Below are positions 35,343 through 48,007 of a stretch of 64,000 nt of DNA, in pieces; within the stretch, counting starts at the first letter, position 1; the number at the start of each line of letters is the position of its first letter. Source of the DNA: Cryphonectria parasitica EP155 (taxonomy: Eukaryota > Ascomycota > Sordariomycetes > Diaporthales > Cryphonectriaceae); the NCBI RefSeq assembly GCF_011745365.1, contig NW_024468910.1, positions 682,001 to 746,000 of the forward strand, read 5' to 3'. The translations under genes and the position numbers were made by a program. Under the pieces are notes generated by a model. The model was not told the DNA's origin. It searched no databases and saw only the letters and a list, made by a program, of their open reading frames with translations.

Positions 35343-36363
35343 CAGCAGTAGCAATAATAATAATAATAGTAGCAATAGTACAGTATGTATATCTCTATTC
35401 TCTAAAGCATTGCATAAAAGCTGATTTATTGCAGATATCTTCTTTTACTGCTGTTAATGCATCTAAGAAAGCTGCGCCAGCTCCTAAGATCTCTGAGGGT
35501 TAGACCGCCCCTGAGGCTTCGGAGGCTAGCAATACCTCCTCCAGCGCTGTTGATACAGTGCTCCCTCCTCGCCACCCTCTGCTCTCGGGCGCCCCCGCTG
35601 CTCTTGCATCCTCTTCCTCTCGTGGCTGCTGCAGCAGTCGGCGTAGTGGCTGCAAGGCCCTCGCCAGCAAGAAGCGCAAGAAGGCCTCTCTCTCGCTCTC
35701 GCTCTCTCTCTCACTTCCCCTCGAGTCTCCCGAAACTCCTGCTTCAGAGGCCCTGCTTCCCGTTACTCCCACAGCTTCCGTAAGTACTCATATATATTAT
35801 GTATACAGTACTGCGCTAATGTTGCTAAGCTGTTAAGAGGAAGAAGGTTCTCAAAGAATCGAGTGCAGTGTATCCCTCCGCTAGCTGATGTCAGAGATGC
35901 GTACATCGCTGCATTCAGAAGCTTGAGATTCAGTGCTGAAATTAGTTAGATGCGCTAGTTTTCTTGCTTTATAAATCCTTATATTGATTTATTATAAGCT
36001 TTAATGCTTATTGTTTTCAGTATGCTTGCAGCAATTACTTCTGCTAGCTTGTAAGTAGTATTATTCCTGCTCTCTCTTGTTTTTCGTGCTGCTTACAAGC
36101 TACTATAGCTTTCTTATAAGGCGGGTTTGGCTCTGAACAATGCCTGCTCCTTTGATTGAGAGCTAACTAATGAGAACTTGCAGAGTATTCTCCAGCTGGT
36201 GCGCTCTATAAGCGCTGCTTCTGCACTAGTGATTAGCGCATCTTCTGCTCCTGTTATGAGCAGGGAGTTGATGTTGCTGCTTTAGCATAATGTTAGCGCT
36301 CTGGAGATGCTGGCTGAAGCAGCTCGCAAGCCTTCTGAAGCAGCTCCCAAAGAGAGAGAGTAA
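35343..36363 (+). pseudogene. Element O antisense gene with introns, unrecognised
   Basis: Plus-strand coding character opposite to O pol. Possible intron 1 runs from GTATGT (about 35383) to TTGCAG (about 35434). An exon then reads ISSFTAVNASKKAAPAPKIS, followed by a Ser-rich basic part (SRGCCSSRRSGCKALASKKR) and a Ser/Leu run from a CT repeat (35686-35712). Possible intron 2 begins GTAAGT at 35779 and ends at an AG near 35838. The next exon, PPLADVRDAYIAAFRSLRFS, stays in frame with about six stops to TAA at 36361-36363 (SALEMLAEAARKPSEAAPKE). It has no clear paired cysteine cluster. Role unknown. Confidence 0.5.
35686..35712. repeat. CT-rich microsatellite
   Basis: Imperfect (CTCTCG)n/(CT)n run inside the O antisense gene. 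It encodes alternating Ser-Leu in that frame. Confidence 0.7.
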
Positions 36364-36462
36364 CTTCTTTAAAAACCCTGAGTGAATAAGCATGTTTTTA
36401 TAGCGTGAGAAATAACTAGCACTGATTGCCACAATATAGAAGTATTGCTAACTCTCTAAGTG

Positions 36463-36926
36463 TGTAATGAGCACTGCAGCAATCCGAAGATTCCAAAGTA
36501 CACAAAGGGGTTTATGCTAACAAGAGCGGTGTCGAAGTGTCAAGTCCTTGAATACGGAACCGTACAAGTTCTGAATAAGCGATGCAAGTGTTCACTGCCT
36601 TTGGGGCTACTCAGTATGTAAGACTGAATACTTAGATTGACAACTGAAGAGCTATGTACTGAATCTATCTAATGGTAATGAACGGGTTCTTATATATTCA
36701 GCTCTTCAGTATGGACCGTAAGAGTTGGTGGCTGATCGTTGCAGTCCACTGCCTGAACCGCGAGGACCGATCGTCGACTGCTTCGGTCCCCTCCTGATTG
36801 GTTGCAGCCTGTAACCCTAACCCTGGGTTACGTAATCCTTGTTGGTTGTCTGATGTTGAGTCATGACACCTGATCCTTGTTGCTCGTGATCTGTTTTGTG
36901 ACTTGCATGTTGGATGGGTTATAACA
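36463..36926 (-). repeat. Solo LTR A5 of family A
   Basis: 464 bp from TGTAATGA to ATAACA, flanked by AAGTG at 36458-36462 and 36927-36931. Its U3 module (about 36715-36815) differs from the GGATCGCT type and has instead cgaggaccgatcgtcg-like sequence. It lies between the O chromodomain and the O antisense gene. Confidence 0.92.
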
Positions 36927-36931
36927 AAGTG

Positions 36932-39510
36932 AATAAGCTATATAAGGATTTTTAGTTTTCTAATCAAAAACTAAGCAGCTTCTGTACTGCATCATTACTG
37001 CTTTAATTGTGCTTCATATTCTTTGATCAATAATTCATTATTAATAAATGCTTATAGTTTCTATGAATTCTTATTGCTGCTATATCTCTTCTAATGTATA
37101 AGGAATTAGCGGTTTCTAGATAGCTCTCAGTATGCTAGAATAGCCTTTACCTTCCAATGCGCTTTTTCCTCGAGATTGATATTAGAATGCATCTCAAGCT
37201 CTTCTCCATCTTGTTTATTGAAGTTCTTTAGAGCTATGATTGGAAAGATATTATAAATCTTGTATTTCGCTAGCAATTCGAGCTTATATGCTAGTTTATG
37301 CACTCTTATGATCTTCAGCACTCGAAAAGAGCTAAGATATTTGTTTGCTAATTTATTATTAATGCTTTTTTAGCGTAAATGCTTAACTAAGATAAGAATG
37401 AGATTGCTAAGAAAGAATCTTTTATCAGTATAGCATTTGTTATACTATCTAATATATGCTTGTCTTATATAGTTAAAGCTTTTCTAAGCTTTCTTACAAG
37501 CTTTAGCAAGATCTTCGAGCTGCTTTGAAATCTTAGGAATATAGCTTAAGCGCTGTATATTAATATCTATTAATTTTATTGATTGGAATCTATAGAGCAA
37601 TATAGCAGGTGATGATTCTGTTCTGCTATAGTTTGCGCTATTATATGCTGCTTATACAAGGGGTAAGCGCTGCGCTTAATCTGCTTGAGAAAGGCTGCAA
37701 TAAGCGCAGAGATATTGTTCGAGATTCTGGTTCTGCTGCTCAGTTTATTCATCTGTTTAGAAGTGAAATGCAGTGCTTAGATGCTGCTTGATCTTCAGAT
37801 GAAAGCAGAAGTTAGTTTAGAAGTAGCTTGTAAAGAAGCTCTCTCTATCTGATATAATGCTCTTAGAAATGCTGTAGAACTGATATATATGCTATAGCAT
37901 AATATTTGCTAGATTGCTACTTGTAAGCTATATTATTATTGGAATATATAAAGCGTATTTCGAGTATTTATTGATAATCATTAGAATAGCATTATAAGCT
38001 TTATTATAGAAACTAATGAATTCAAGCAGACTAGTAATAAAGTTTATTAATATTTCAGCTTATAAGCGAATTGCTAGTAATAAGAGATTAAGCAAGCTGT
38101 ATAAGCATTATTTCCTCATTTTTATTCACTGATATACTGTATATATATTAATATGCTTCTTTATATCCTTAGCTAATGTATTCTAATAGTAGTAATAAGA
38201 AATCATCTTAGTAGATTTAGCTATACTGAGATAGCTAACTATTGAATTATTATAATACGCTTCCAAAAGCTCCTTGCGAGTTGATGAATAGTTTGGCACA
38301 AATACATATCTCCTAAAGCATAGCAAGCTCTCAATAACTTGCTATAGCTCTATACTAGCTATAGAGCTGCATATTCGCTTCTTGCATTAAGCTTTCATTT
38401 AAACAAAAATGTTTTCTTATTATAGTTATAGCAGATGCGCTCTTATTAGCTCTGCAAGCTGCTCTAGCACTGTTGCTACGCTTTACTCTACTGCTAAGCG
38501 TGGAAGAATGATCAGTTTGCAATCCGATACTCAAGCAACATTAGTTGCTAAGCGAATACTCCGCTTCAATTCTGTGCTCTTGCTCGAATAGCGAAGAGCG
38601 CATACTCGAAAACAGGAAATATTCAGATCTGCTGCTTGCTCCACTCTCACTCTTTGAATACAATCAATACAAGGTTCTTTCTAATTCTTCAGATTCTTCA
38701 TTGTAATGAAATTGCTAAAGCTTTGCAGCTTCTGCTCAGCTCCCTCTTCTCTCTGGTAATCTAGCTGCTTGGATAACTTATTAGCTGAATTGGACTTGCT
38801 GGGGCAGTACTGGATGATGAGATTATATATACTGAAATTGTTTAGCTAGCGCAACTAGCAAGCAGATAGCTTCTGTTTAGTCTTTCAATACTGCAAGTTG
38901 AGATAGTTTGTAAGAATGAGTATAAGCTTAGGCAGATATAACAAATAATGCTGCTAATTTGATATAGCATTTATAATAGCTAATAGCTCGATATTCTTCA
39001 TACTATATCGTATTTCTATTGAAGAGAGCTTCTTTGAATGAAAGGCAATTAAATACTAGCAGCTTTGAAATAGCTAAGCTAGCACAGCTTCTATAGCAAA
39101 AGCAGAAGCATTCGTTTTAATCCTTATTGATAATGCAGCATTATAGTAGCATAGCAATGAAGCTGTTGTAAAGAGTATGATTAGAGTTTTGAAAGCTACT
39201 CAGATGTAGTTCGAAAGTGCAATCACGCCTATGCTGCTGCTTTGCAAAAGGTTGGTTAATAATATAGCAATCTTGAAATAGTTCTGTATAAATCAATAAT
39301 AGAACTTAGTAAATCTAAGAAATATCTGAATATTGTAAATAGTATGTAAAAGCAGCTACTATGCAATAGCTGCAATATATCTCTTGTTTATACTGATTTC
39401 TTCTGAGAATACTATAAAGCTTAGGAATTTTATTTATTATATATTGAACTCATACTTTCTTAGATTGAAATATAGCTCCTATTGCTATAGCTATTTCAAG
39501 ATTTCTTAAA
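36932..39510 (-). pseudogene. Element O pol: end of RT, RNase H, integrase, chromodomain
   Basis: From right to left: RT end with a KFYY-FIQNYFKIAILLTNLL block near 39290. RNase H follows with IRIKTNASAFAIEAVLA (Asp to Asn at TDAS) and LIAFHSKKLSSIEIRYSMKN near 39040, and its end resembles a DALSRR-type motif near 38740. Integrase is in the middle. IIRVHKLAYKLELLAKYKIY at 37315-37250 is the GPY-like C-terminal module, followed by HWKVKAILAY and a decayed chromodomain to about 36990 (ELLIKEYEAQLKQ). Heavy RIP; A5 and A6 flank this piece. Confidence 0.82.
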
Positions 39511-39515
39511 TATAG

Positions 39516-39970
39516 TGTTATGACCCATCCAACATGCAGGTTACAGGATAGGCCCCGCCAACAAAGGGACCAGGTGTCACGACCCAACGCCGGACACCAG
39601 GCAGGATTACATAACCCAGGGTTAGGGTTGTAAAGGAGGGAGGATCGCTAGACTCGCCAGCGATCCCAGCGAGCTTCACACCTTGGATCGCTAGACTCGC
39701 TAGCGATCCCAGCGATCCATACGGAAGAGCCGGATATATAATCACACGCTCATTACCATTAGATAGATCAAGTACATAGCTCTTTAGTTGTTAATCTAAG
39801 TATCAGATTACTCTCTACTCTAATAGCCCCAAAAGCAGTGAATACTTGCATCATTTATCAGAACTTGTATAGTTCCGTATTCAAGAACTTAATACTTTAA
39901 TACCGCTTTTGTTAGCATAAATCCCCTTTGTATACTTTGGAATCTTCGAATTGCTGCAGTACTTATTATA
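39516..39970 (+). promoter_or_regulatory. A6 5' LTR with TATA box
   Basis: Contains the telomere-like GGGTTAGGGTT, two GGATCGCT...AGCGATCC modules (about 39645-39715), a TATATAAT at 39735-39742 and the partly decayed inverted repeat around it (GGAAGAGCC and AGCTCTTTAG). The LTR end is CTTATTATA, a transition variant of CTCATTACA. Transcription would run rightwards into gag. Confidence 0.75.
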
Positions 39971-40030
39971 TTTTAATAACTCTTATTCAAGAACAGTTTA
40001 GTATTATCCTCTTAAGCAATACGAAATACA

Positions 40031-41040
40031 ATAGCTTCTCCAGGAATCCCTTCGTTCTCATACGCTCCTACTCAGGAAGAACTGATTAATCAGATATATT
40101 AGCTCATTCAGCGTATTCAGGATCTGCGCGAACAACAGCAGGCTTAGAGCGCTACTATCGCTAATCAGCAAGCTCAGCTAGCTTAACAAGCTTAGCAGGC
40201 GCAATTCATCTCTGCAATTACTAGTAATGCTGGAAAGGCATATAAGATGAATAAGCTTGCTATATATAATAGCAATCAGAAGATACTATATGGATTTCTT
40301 ATTTACTGCAGAGCATACTTTCTGCATTATACAACTCAGTTTACTATGGAATCTAAGAAGATTATCCTTGCAGAGATTCGCTTCGAAAAGAATGCTCTTA
40401 TCTAATATAAGCTTTTTCTATACAATTATTTGAAGCATCAGAATAATCCCGATATACATATCCAGAGAACTAAGAATATATTCAATTCTTTTAAAAGCTT
40501 CGAGAAAGCTCTTAAGAAAATCTTCAGCAATTCTAACGAAGAATGCACTACAGCTCAGCAGCTTATGAATCTCAAGCAAACTAAGTTAGCTTCTGCTTAT
40601 ATAATCAGATTTAAGCAGCTCTTAATAAGACTTCTATAGGAAGATAAGAATCTTATAAAATACTATTATAAAGAACTTAAGAATAATATTAAGAATAAGA
40701 TCTTCAAGCAGAATTAGCTGGAGAACTTTGTAATATTTTCTAATTAAGCAATCTGCATTAATAACTATTTATACGAATAACAGATAAAGAAATCTAAGAA
40801 GGAAGAAAGCTAGACTTGAAGATTTCTAGCTAATATAAGCAAGAAACTTTAATACAAAAACAGCGGTTAATAAGATAGCATAGCTCAGAGCAGTACTACA
40901 CATGCTAGCTCCATGAAGCTCAATGCAGCTAACAGGCAATACAGCAAGAGAAGCAGTATTACTTGTTACAATTGCAATAAACAGAAATACATTACATGCA
41001 ACTGCTATCAATTCCGAAAGAACAAGTAGCAGCTAGTTTA
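40031..41040 (+). pseudogene. A6 gag
   Basis: Begins at ATA GCT (40031). Then comes a Gln-rich helix with stops, capsid from about 40250 (KLAIYNSNQKILYGFLIYCR), KSFEKALKKIFSNSNEEC, and AQQLMNLKQTKLASAYIIRF (40555-40615). The zinc knuckle at 40964-41005 reads CYNCNKQKYITCNC, with the metal-binding His changed to Tyr. Stops are scattered throughout. Confidence 0.8.
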
Positions 41041-42179
41041 GAAAGAATGCTAGATAAATATCGCTTAGCAACAGAAATCCAATCAACTAAGCAAAAACAT
41101 CTTCTTGGAGCAAGTATCGGATTCTATTAATTACAGAAGTCTTAGCTGAACATTCTGCTATAATGATAACTGCTTAATATACTTCTCGAGTAAGAAAGGT
41201 TCAGAATAGTTCCCTCAGAAACCTAGGCGCTACAGATAGATAGCAACAGCAGAGCGAGTGTATACGCTTAATACAACTATAAGTAGCAGCGATTCAGACT
41301 GCTCCGATGTTGCTAAACAGAGTATTCAAGCGTTAGAGAAAGGATTTAGCAACAATACTCTTCGCTATTCCTTATCACCTATGCTAGATACTATAACCAG
41401 AGATATGAATAAGGAATGATACTCTCTTAGCTATTAGTACAAGTATCTAAATAATACTGGAAATGCTTCTTAAGCAACAGAAGAGTTAAGCTAAGCTAAA
41501 CAATTCAGCAATCCGCTAGGATCTCCCGTAAACAATGAGCTTAAGAAGCTTACAGGAAGGTTCCTCTTCAGCATTAGATGAAACAAGGAAACAACATAAA
41601 TTGAATATCTTATTTATAGGATAAAGCTAGAAGAGCTCTTTATCTGCATTCCCTTGCAAAACATTAAAGCATAACAAGATAAGGATTCTCAAATCAGCTT
41701 ATTTTACAATCTATACTACAAGCTAGTATAGATCTCTTGCATCTATTATAGCTGCAGAATGCATTTCTCGGAGAAAGTGCAATATAAATAGTTTTGTATT
41801 AGAGAACTAGAACAAATCCTTTAAGCTATTGAAGAACAGGAACTCCGCTTCAGGGAGATTCTCAACAAGCAGCACTACAATGCATATATTGAGCTACCAG
41901 ATAACTACTCCATAAAATGCATAAATAAGAAAATAGAATAGTAGCAGTATAAGATAATATTCTGTATAATTCATATTAATAATAAAGTTTGTAACTAGCA
42001 TTAATAGAAAAAAGATTAGGAATAATGACGATATAAGCAAAAGCAAGCTAAAAAGCTTGCTTAAGAAGCAGCGAAACAAGCTCAGAAGAAGAGCAAGCAG
42101 CTCTCAGCAATCCTAAAAGAACAGGATTGCTTATAAAGAGATTGCAGATGATTAGATCAGAATAGTTCCTATATAAAGC

Positions 42180-45100
42180 TTTTAGAGCAGATTATGCTCA
42201 CATCAAGTTCGATATACGCATTCAAGGATACAAGTATAGCATACTATTGAATAGTAGCGCTTAGAGAAACTTCATATTTCCATATATTATCAATCAGGTA
42301 TAACTATAATGGAAATGAAAGAGGAAACTATATACTCTCAGTACTATAAAAGAATAATCTGTTGCATACAACTAAGGAGTAATTGATAAGAAGACTGATT
42401 ATCTGCTTATCTTGATTCAAGAATATATAACCAAGGTTTCCTTTGATATCACGGATATAGCACAGCATAAGCTGATTATAGAACTTCTATAGCTCAAAGA
42501 GCACAATTCTTGAATCGATTGAACTACTAGCTAGATCTCATAAGAACAAGCTATATCCAGAGAGATAGTTGCAATTAACAGTGCAGGATTGAAGCTAGTT
42601 GTTGAAGAATACTCAGAAAAAGAAGCTTTATACGATTTCATATATACTTTTAAGTCAGCAGGGCTAGCAGTTCAAGAAGAAGAACCTAGTGATAAGCGAA
42701 CTCAGACAGTGCTAAGGCGCTAACAGGTTAGCAAGACAACGGAAGCGAGGCTCTCAGCAAGTTGGTCCGCCCCGGAGCGATAAGGAAAAGCTTCAGAATG
42801 TGGATTGTGAATCTACACAGGAAAAACCTCGAAACCAAGCTCTCAAGCGCTCGGTTCGGCCCGGAGCGAATGCTCAAGGCTCTCAAAAACGCTATCAGAA
42901 AAGAAGCACGCTTAATAGTATCTACTGTTCCTTTAAGTAGCAGAAACAGCACATGAACCAGAACTAATACTCGCGAACATATCACGAGAATATCACAAGT
43001 TCAAGAAACTATTCCAGAAAGAACTGAATACAGAATTATCAGAATACAGCTCATATAACTACAAAATACTACTATAGAAAGGAAAACAGCTTAAGTTCTT
43101 TCCTATTTACAGACTAAATAAGACACGATTAGAAGCACTCAGAGAGTATCTTAATGAGAATCTTAAGAAGAGATATATATGATTATTGCGATTACTAGCA
43201 GGATATTCTATTCTATTTATACCAAAAAAGAATAGCAAGCTTAAGCTATATATTGATTATAAGCAGCTCAATAATATTATAATCAAAAACTAATACTTAT
43301 TATTACTTATTAAGGAATTATAAGATAGATTATAAGAAGTATAGTGATTTATAGTTCTAGATCTAAAAGGAGCTTATAATCTGATCAGAGTAAAGAAAGA
43401 AGAAGAATGGAAAACTGCTTTTAGAATATGCTACAGATATTACGAATATTTGATTATGCTCTTCAGTTTAACGAATGCTTCAGCTTCGTTCTAGAAGATG
43501 ATTAATTACGTTCTATACAAGCATCTAAATCAGTTCATCATTGCATATCTTGATAATATTCTTATTTATTCTTAAATACTGGAAGAATATAAGGAATATG
43601 TAGAAACAGTATTGCGAATGCTTCAAGATGCAAAACTTCTTATGAAACCTGCAAAGAGCTACTTCTATATATAAAAGATTAACTATCTCGAATTCATAAT
43701 TAAGCTAGAATGCATCAAGCTACAGAAAGATAAGGTAAAAGCTGTTAGGAATTAGCTAATTCTTAAGAATATTAGGAATGTTAGATCTTTCCTCGAATAT
43801 ATTAACTTCTATAAGCAGTTCATTAAGAACTACAGCTGAATTATATATTCTCTTACAAATCTTATTAAGAAGGAGCAGCTTTTTGAATAGATTACTAAGG
43901 AATAAGAAGCTTTTGATGAAATCATCAAGCGTATTATCTTAGAACTAATTTTGTATAAAGCAGATTCTTACAAACTCTTTAAAGTTAAGACTAATGCATT
44001 GGAATATGCACTCGGAGAATAACTTGATTAGCAAGATAACTAAGAGCGTCTAAGGATTATAAGCAACTTTTCAAAGAAGTTGAATAGCTTAGAAGTTAAT
44101 TACAAGATTTCTGATCAGGAATTCATAGCAATAGTGAAAGCTTTTGAGGAATAGCAATACTATCTTATTAGCATATAATATTCGATTATAGTTTACTTGG
44201 ATTACAAAAATCTGATTACATTCATAATAACTAAAGTCTTGAACAAGCAATAAATCAGATAGGCAGAATTCCTCTTACAATTTGATTTCAGAATTGTATA
44301 CTGCAAAAGCTTAAAGAATGAATAAGCAGACGCTCTTAGCAGGCGATTAAATTATTGAGATGCGGACTTCTTGGATATACAAAATATCTTTGCTCAAGAT
44401 GAATCAGGAAATCTTGTTAATGCATATAGAGAACTGAATATAGCTTTCAGAATTGAATCCTTGGAAAAGGATTCAGAATCAATGATTTCAGACGAATAAG
44501 ATAACTATATCAAGAATGTATATAGCGCATCAGCGCATGGATATCAGAGAGTTAGAGTAATTTATGAATGCATTAGAAGATACTGGAATCTATTAAGCTT
44601 CTGAAGAAGGATTGAGAACATTCTATAACAGTGCAATAGCTGCAAGAAGAATAAAGTAGAAAGATACAAGCTTTATAAACTACTGCATTCCTTATTAGTA
44701 CTTACAATTGTTTAGCAATCTATTAATTTAAACTTTATTACTAAGCTACTTCTTTTATAAGAACTCTTAATTAAAGTACAATACAATAGCATTCTAATAA
44801 TGATTTGCAAACTAAGCAAGTATGCTTACTTTCTTTCTTACAAGGAAAGCAGTATAGCAGAAGAACTTGCATATGCATTCCTTAGAATGATTATTGCTAA
44901 TTATAGCATGCTAGAAGAAGTGATCTCCGATAGAGATAGAAAGTTCAATTCAAAGTTTTGAATTTCGCTTATGAAATAGCTCAGAATACATTACAGAATA
45001 TCTACAGTATTTCATTCGCAAATAAATAAACAGATAGAAAGAATAAACCAAGTTGTTGAATAGTACTTTCAATACTATATTAATCAGAAACAGAACAATT

Positions 45101-45774
45101 GAGTTGATCTATTACTTCTTGTACAGTTCGCTTATAATAATGCAGATATAAGCATAACAAAGAAATTATTATTCTTCATATTCTATGAATATAATTCAAT
45201 AGCTTATTATAAGATATTGCTAGAAGCAGATACAGAAGCTGCAGATAAAAGAGTTAAAAAGATTAAGAAAGTTCAGAAGGAACTCCAATCAGAGTTATGA
45301 TTCGTTTAGAAATGAATAATATAATATGCAAACTCCAAAAGGATTGAAAGATTAATCCTATAGGAAGAAGATAAGATTTACTTACTTTGGAAAAACATTA
45401 AAACAACGAGATCTAGCAACAAACTCGATTATAAGAAGTTGGGATTATTCAAAATCTTGCAATAGATTTCTTTAGTTAATTACGAGTTAGCACTATCTTA
45501 TGGGATGAGGATATATTCAGTTTTTTACGTTTTACTGCTAGAATCAGCAGCACAGGAAATATCAACGGATAATACAGCAGAAGTGGAAAACAACGAATCA
45601 GAATATGAGGTGGAGAAGATTCTTAAGCATAGAAGCACAGATAGCATGAGGGAATACTTTATTAAATGGAAAGATTATTCAGCGAGCGAAAACTCATGGG
45701 AACTATGGAAAAATGTTAAGAATGCTCAGGAAAAGGTAGCTGAGTATTGGAAAAGGAAAGAAACTAGCATCTAG
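42180..45774 (+). pseudogene. A6 pol: protease, RT, RNase H, integrase, chromodomain
   Basis: Protease YSILLNSSA at about 42235-42261, where both the catalytic Asp and the Gly are changed. RT about 43080-43800 with IIAYLDNILIYS near 43540-43570 (second Asp to Asn). RNase H ends near 44340 with DALSRRLNY. Integrase from about 44400 to 45350, with [14 protein letters not shown] residues decayed. The chromodomain frame at 45505-45774 is open for 89 codons: YEVEKILKHRSTDSMREYFI, KWKDYSASENSWELWKN, ending KRKETSI-TAG. It is the best preserved chromodomain in the window. Confidence 0.86.
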
Positions 45775-46093
45775 TGAATCAGAACTAGGGCGCCGTCGCT
45801 CTCGAAAGAAAAAGGAACAAACAGCTGCCGAAGCAATGGGCAAGGGCTCGTGCAACCCAAGCGTGCCTGTACAGATGAGGACAGCAAACTAAGGCCACAC
45901 GGGCACAAGAACAGGATGAAAAACCTGTCTTAGACCTGTCCAAAGGGTTCAAAATTGAAAAGAAGAGAAAGAATGCTTCCTTGTTGCTTATAGCTAAAGA
46001 ATTTGAAAAGTGAGTGGTATTCTTTATATGTATGAGAACCCTTAACTCACTGTACTCCACATCCCACGAACTACCACCCTGGCCACCACAACA
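45775..46093 (-). repeat. Solo LTR of family M inside A6
   Basis: 319 bp, TGAATCAG on the left and CACCACAACA on the right, flanked by CTAG at 45771-45774 and 46094-46097. The target is the palindromic CTAG that holds both the pol stop codon and the antisense gene stop codon. The duplication gives each gene its own intact stop. Confidence 0.93.
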
Positions 46094-46746
46094 CTAGGAT
46101 GGTTGCTCTGCTCCGAACTGAGATTCAGAAGCTTCGGAAACCTTACTCTCCAGGAAATCCAATCAGTTTATCACAGAGTTCCTCAAGTTTACAGAATTCC
46201 AATCAAAACTCTCAAAAGAAGAATCTTTAGCTATAGCAGCAGATTCCTTAATCATTACAGCCTGCACTTCGGTAGCAATATGCATCTTCTCAGCTTCAGC
46301 CTTCTCAGCTTCCTCCTTCTCAAGCTCTTCAAAGTTCTTGAAGCTTCGATGAATAGCTCGAGATATCCTTTTATACTATATCTTCTTTTAATAATGCAGT
46401 TAAAGCAACTTTAATTCCAACTCTTCTATCTTATTCTCCAGTTTTCAGTATTGAGTAGAGGTAAGGAGGAGTTCAGCAGCGTTCGTTAGTTTCAGAACAT
46501 CGCATTTGGTGCGATTCTGGGAAATGCACTCCGAGCAACAGAACGAATCGTAAGGAGAAACAATACACGATTGCAGGCTCCGATTGTTGTAATAAGAACA
46601 GGGATGCATATCAAAACTGTTTGAAAGAATGGACTAAAGAAGGAAGTCTTTCTGCTTCTTTTTGTTAGAGCGAGGATTCGAAGGTTTCGGTTTCGCAACT
46701 TTGTTGATTCTGTTCGACATCTCGATTAGGAAGGCAAGATTATGAA
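46094..46746 (-). pseudogene. A6 antisense gene, decayed
   Basis: Minus frame from about 46746 (NLAFLIEMSNRINKVA) to TAG (CTA on plus, 46094-46096). Cluster: CSYYNNRSLQSC...CCSECISQNRTKCD, with one Cys-to-Tyr and one Cys-to-Arg change. Then KLENKIEELELKLL, EELEKEEAEKAEAEK and SSFESFDWNSVNLRNSV. Several stops. Same protein as in A3, A4 and A7. Confidence 0.75.
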
Positions 46747-46811
46747 TGCGGAGACTTGCTAGGATATTTACAGAAGATTGTTGAGGATAACAACTGATAG
46801 GAGGGAGATGA

Positions 46812-47266
46812 TGTTATAACTCATTCAATATGCAGGTTACAGGATAAGCTCTGCTAACAAAGGAACTAAGTATTACGATTCAACGCTGAATACTAGGCAG
46901 GATTATATAATTCAGGATTAGGGTTGTAAAGGAGGGAGGATTGCTAGACTCGCTAGCAATCCCAGCGAGCTTCACATCTTGAATCGCTAAACTCGCCAGC
47001 GATTCCAGCGATCCATACGGAAGAGCCGGATATATAACTATACGCTCATTACCATTAGATAGATTAAGTATATAGCTCTTCAGTTATCAATCTAAGTATC
47101 AGATTACTCTCTACTCTGATAGCTCCAAAGGCAGTGAATACTTGTATTGTTTATCAGGACTTGTACAGTTCCGTATTCAAGGACTTAACACTTTGACACC
47201 GCTCTTGTTAGCATAAACCCCCTTTGTGTACTTTGGAATCTTCGGATTGCTGCAGTGCTCATTACA
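46812..47266 (+). repeat. A6 3' LTR
   Basis: 455 bp, TGTTATAACTC...CTCATTACA, preceded by the polypurine stretch gataggagggagatga. It differs from the 5' LTR by transitions. Confidence 0.92.
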
Positions 47267-47271
47267 TATAG

Positions 47272-47448
47272 CTTATATACTATTTAGCATTATTACTATA
47301 GATTAGAATATTATTCAGATAGATAATGCAGATTATATTTATTAAGCTTGCTAATGCTTTATTAATATATGCTTGAAATGTAGCTGAAGCGTTGGTGAAG
47401 CTAAAGAGTAGAATATAGTACTCGAAATGACTGTATTTCGTATGAAAG
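47272..47448 (-). pseudogene. Element O RT palm fragment
   Basis: The 180 bases left between A6 and A7 encode, on the minus strand, the core of the O reverse transcriptase: SHFEYYILLFSFTNASATFQ, then AYINKALASLINIICIIYLN and NILIYS. The catalytic box is YLNN (Asp to Asn twice). The next upstream codons of the same gene (DEWKTAF block) lie on the other side of A7 at 62474 onward. Confidence 0.9.
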
Positions 47449-48007
47449 GCAGTTGTTATAACCCATCCAGCATGCAGGTCACAAAACAGGTCACGAGTAA
47501 CAAGGACCAGGCGTCAGGAACCCAACGTTCTGACAAAGCATTGATTACATAATCCAGGGTTAGGGTTGTAAAGGAGGGAGGATTGCTGGGCTCGCTAACG
47601 ATCCCGACGAGCTTCACACCTAGGATCGCTGAGCTCGCCAACGATCCCAACGAGCTTCACACCTAGGATCGCTGAGCTCGCCAACGATCCCGACGAGCCA
47701 CACTGAAGAGCTGGATATATAAGAACACATTCATTACTACTAGATAGATTCAGTATATAGCTCTTCAGTTATTAATCTAAGTATTCAGTCTCATATACTA
47801 AGTAGCTCCAAAGGCAGTAAACACTTGCATCGCTTATTAAGACTTGTACAGTTCTGTATTCAAGAACTTAATACTTTGATACTGCTCTTGTTAGCATAAA
47901 CCTCCTTGTATACTTAGAAATTCTCGGATTGCTGCAGTGCTCATTACATTTTAACAACTCTTGTTCAAGAACGGTTTAGTATTATCTCTTGAGCAATACG
48001 GAATACG

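Larger units (their letters stand above)
34631..36457 (-). mobile_element. Element O (second chromodomain Ty3 family), 3' end: LTR and antisense gene
   Basis: The leftmost piece of element O. The LTR probably begins at TGTCAGGG (34631 on plus) and ends around 35282, just before a pyrimidine block (about 35296-35334) that would be the polypurine tract on the minus strand. The region is clearly more GC-rich than the rest. The antisense gene of O follows. It joins the O chromodomain on the other side of the A5 solo LTR (TSD AAGTG). Confidence 0.6.
39516..47266 (+). mobile_element. Chromovirus A6, full length, with a solo M LTR inside
   Basis: Plus-strand family A element with LTRs 39516-39970 and 46812-47266 (455 bp each) and TSD TATAG (39511-39515, 47267-47271). 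Total 7751 bp; subtracting the 319-bp M LTR and its 4-bp duplication leaves about 7428 bp, the family length. It is inserted in element O just after the RT YLDD box. Confidence 0.95.

Noticed and set aside
35456..35783. The 108-codon plus frame starting with an ATG at 35457 and the minus frames over the same bases
   Set aside because: The neighbouring frame has better flanking splice signals and a more protein-like composition; these frames are driven by the CT-rich and GC-rich repeats.
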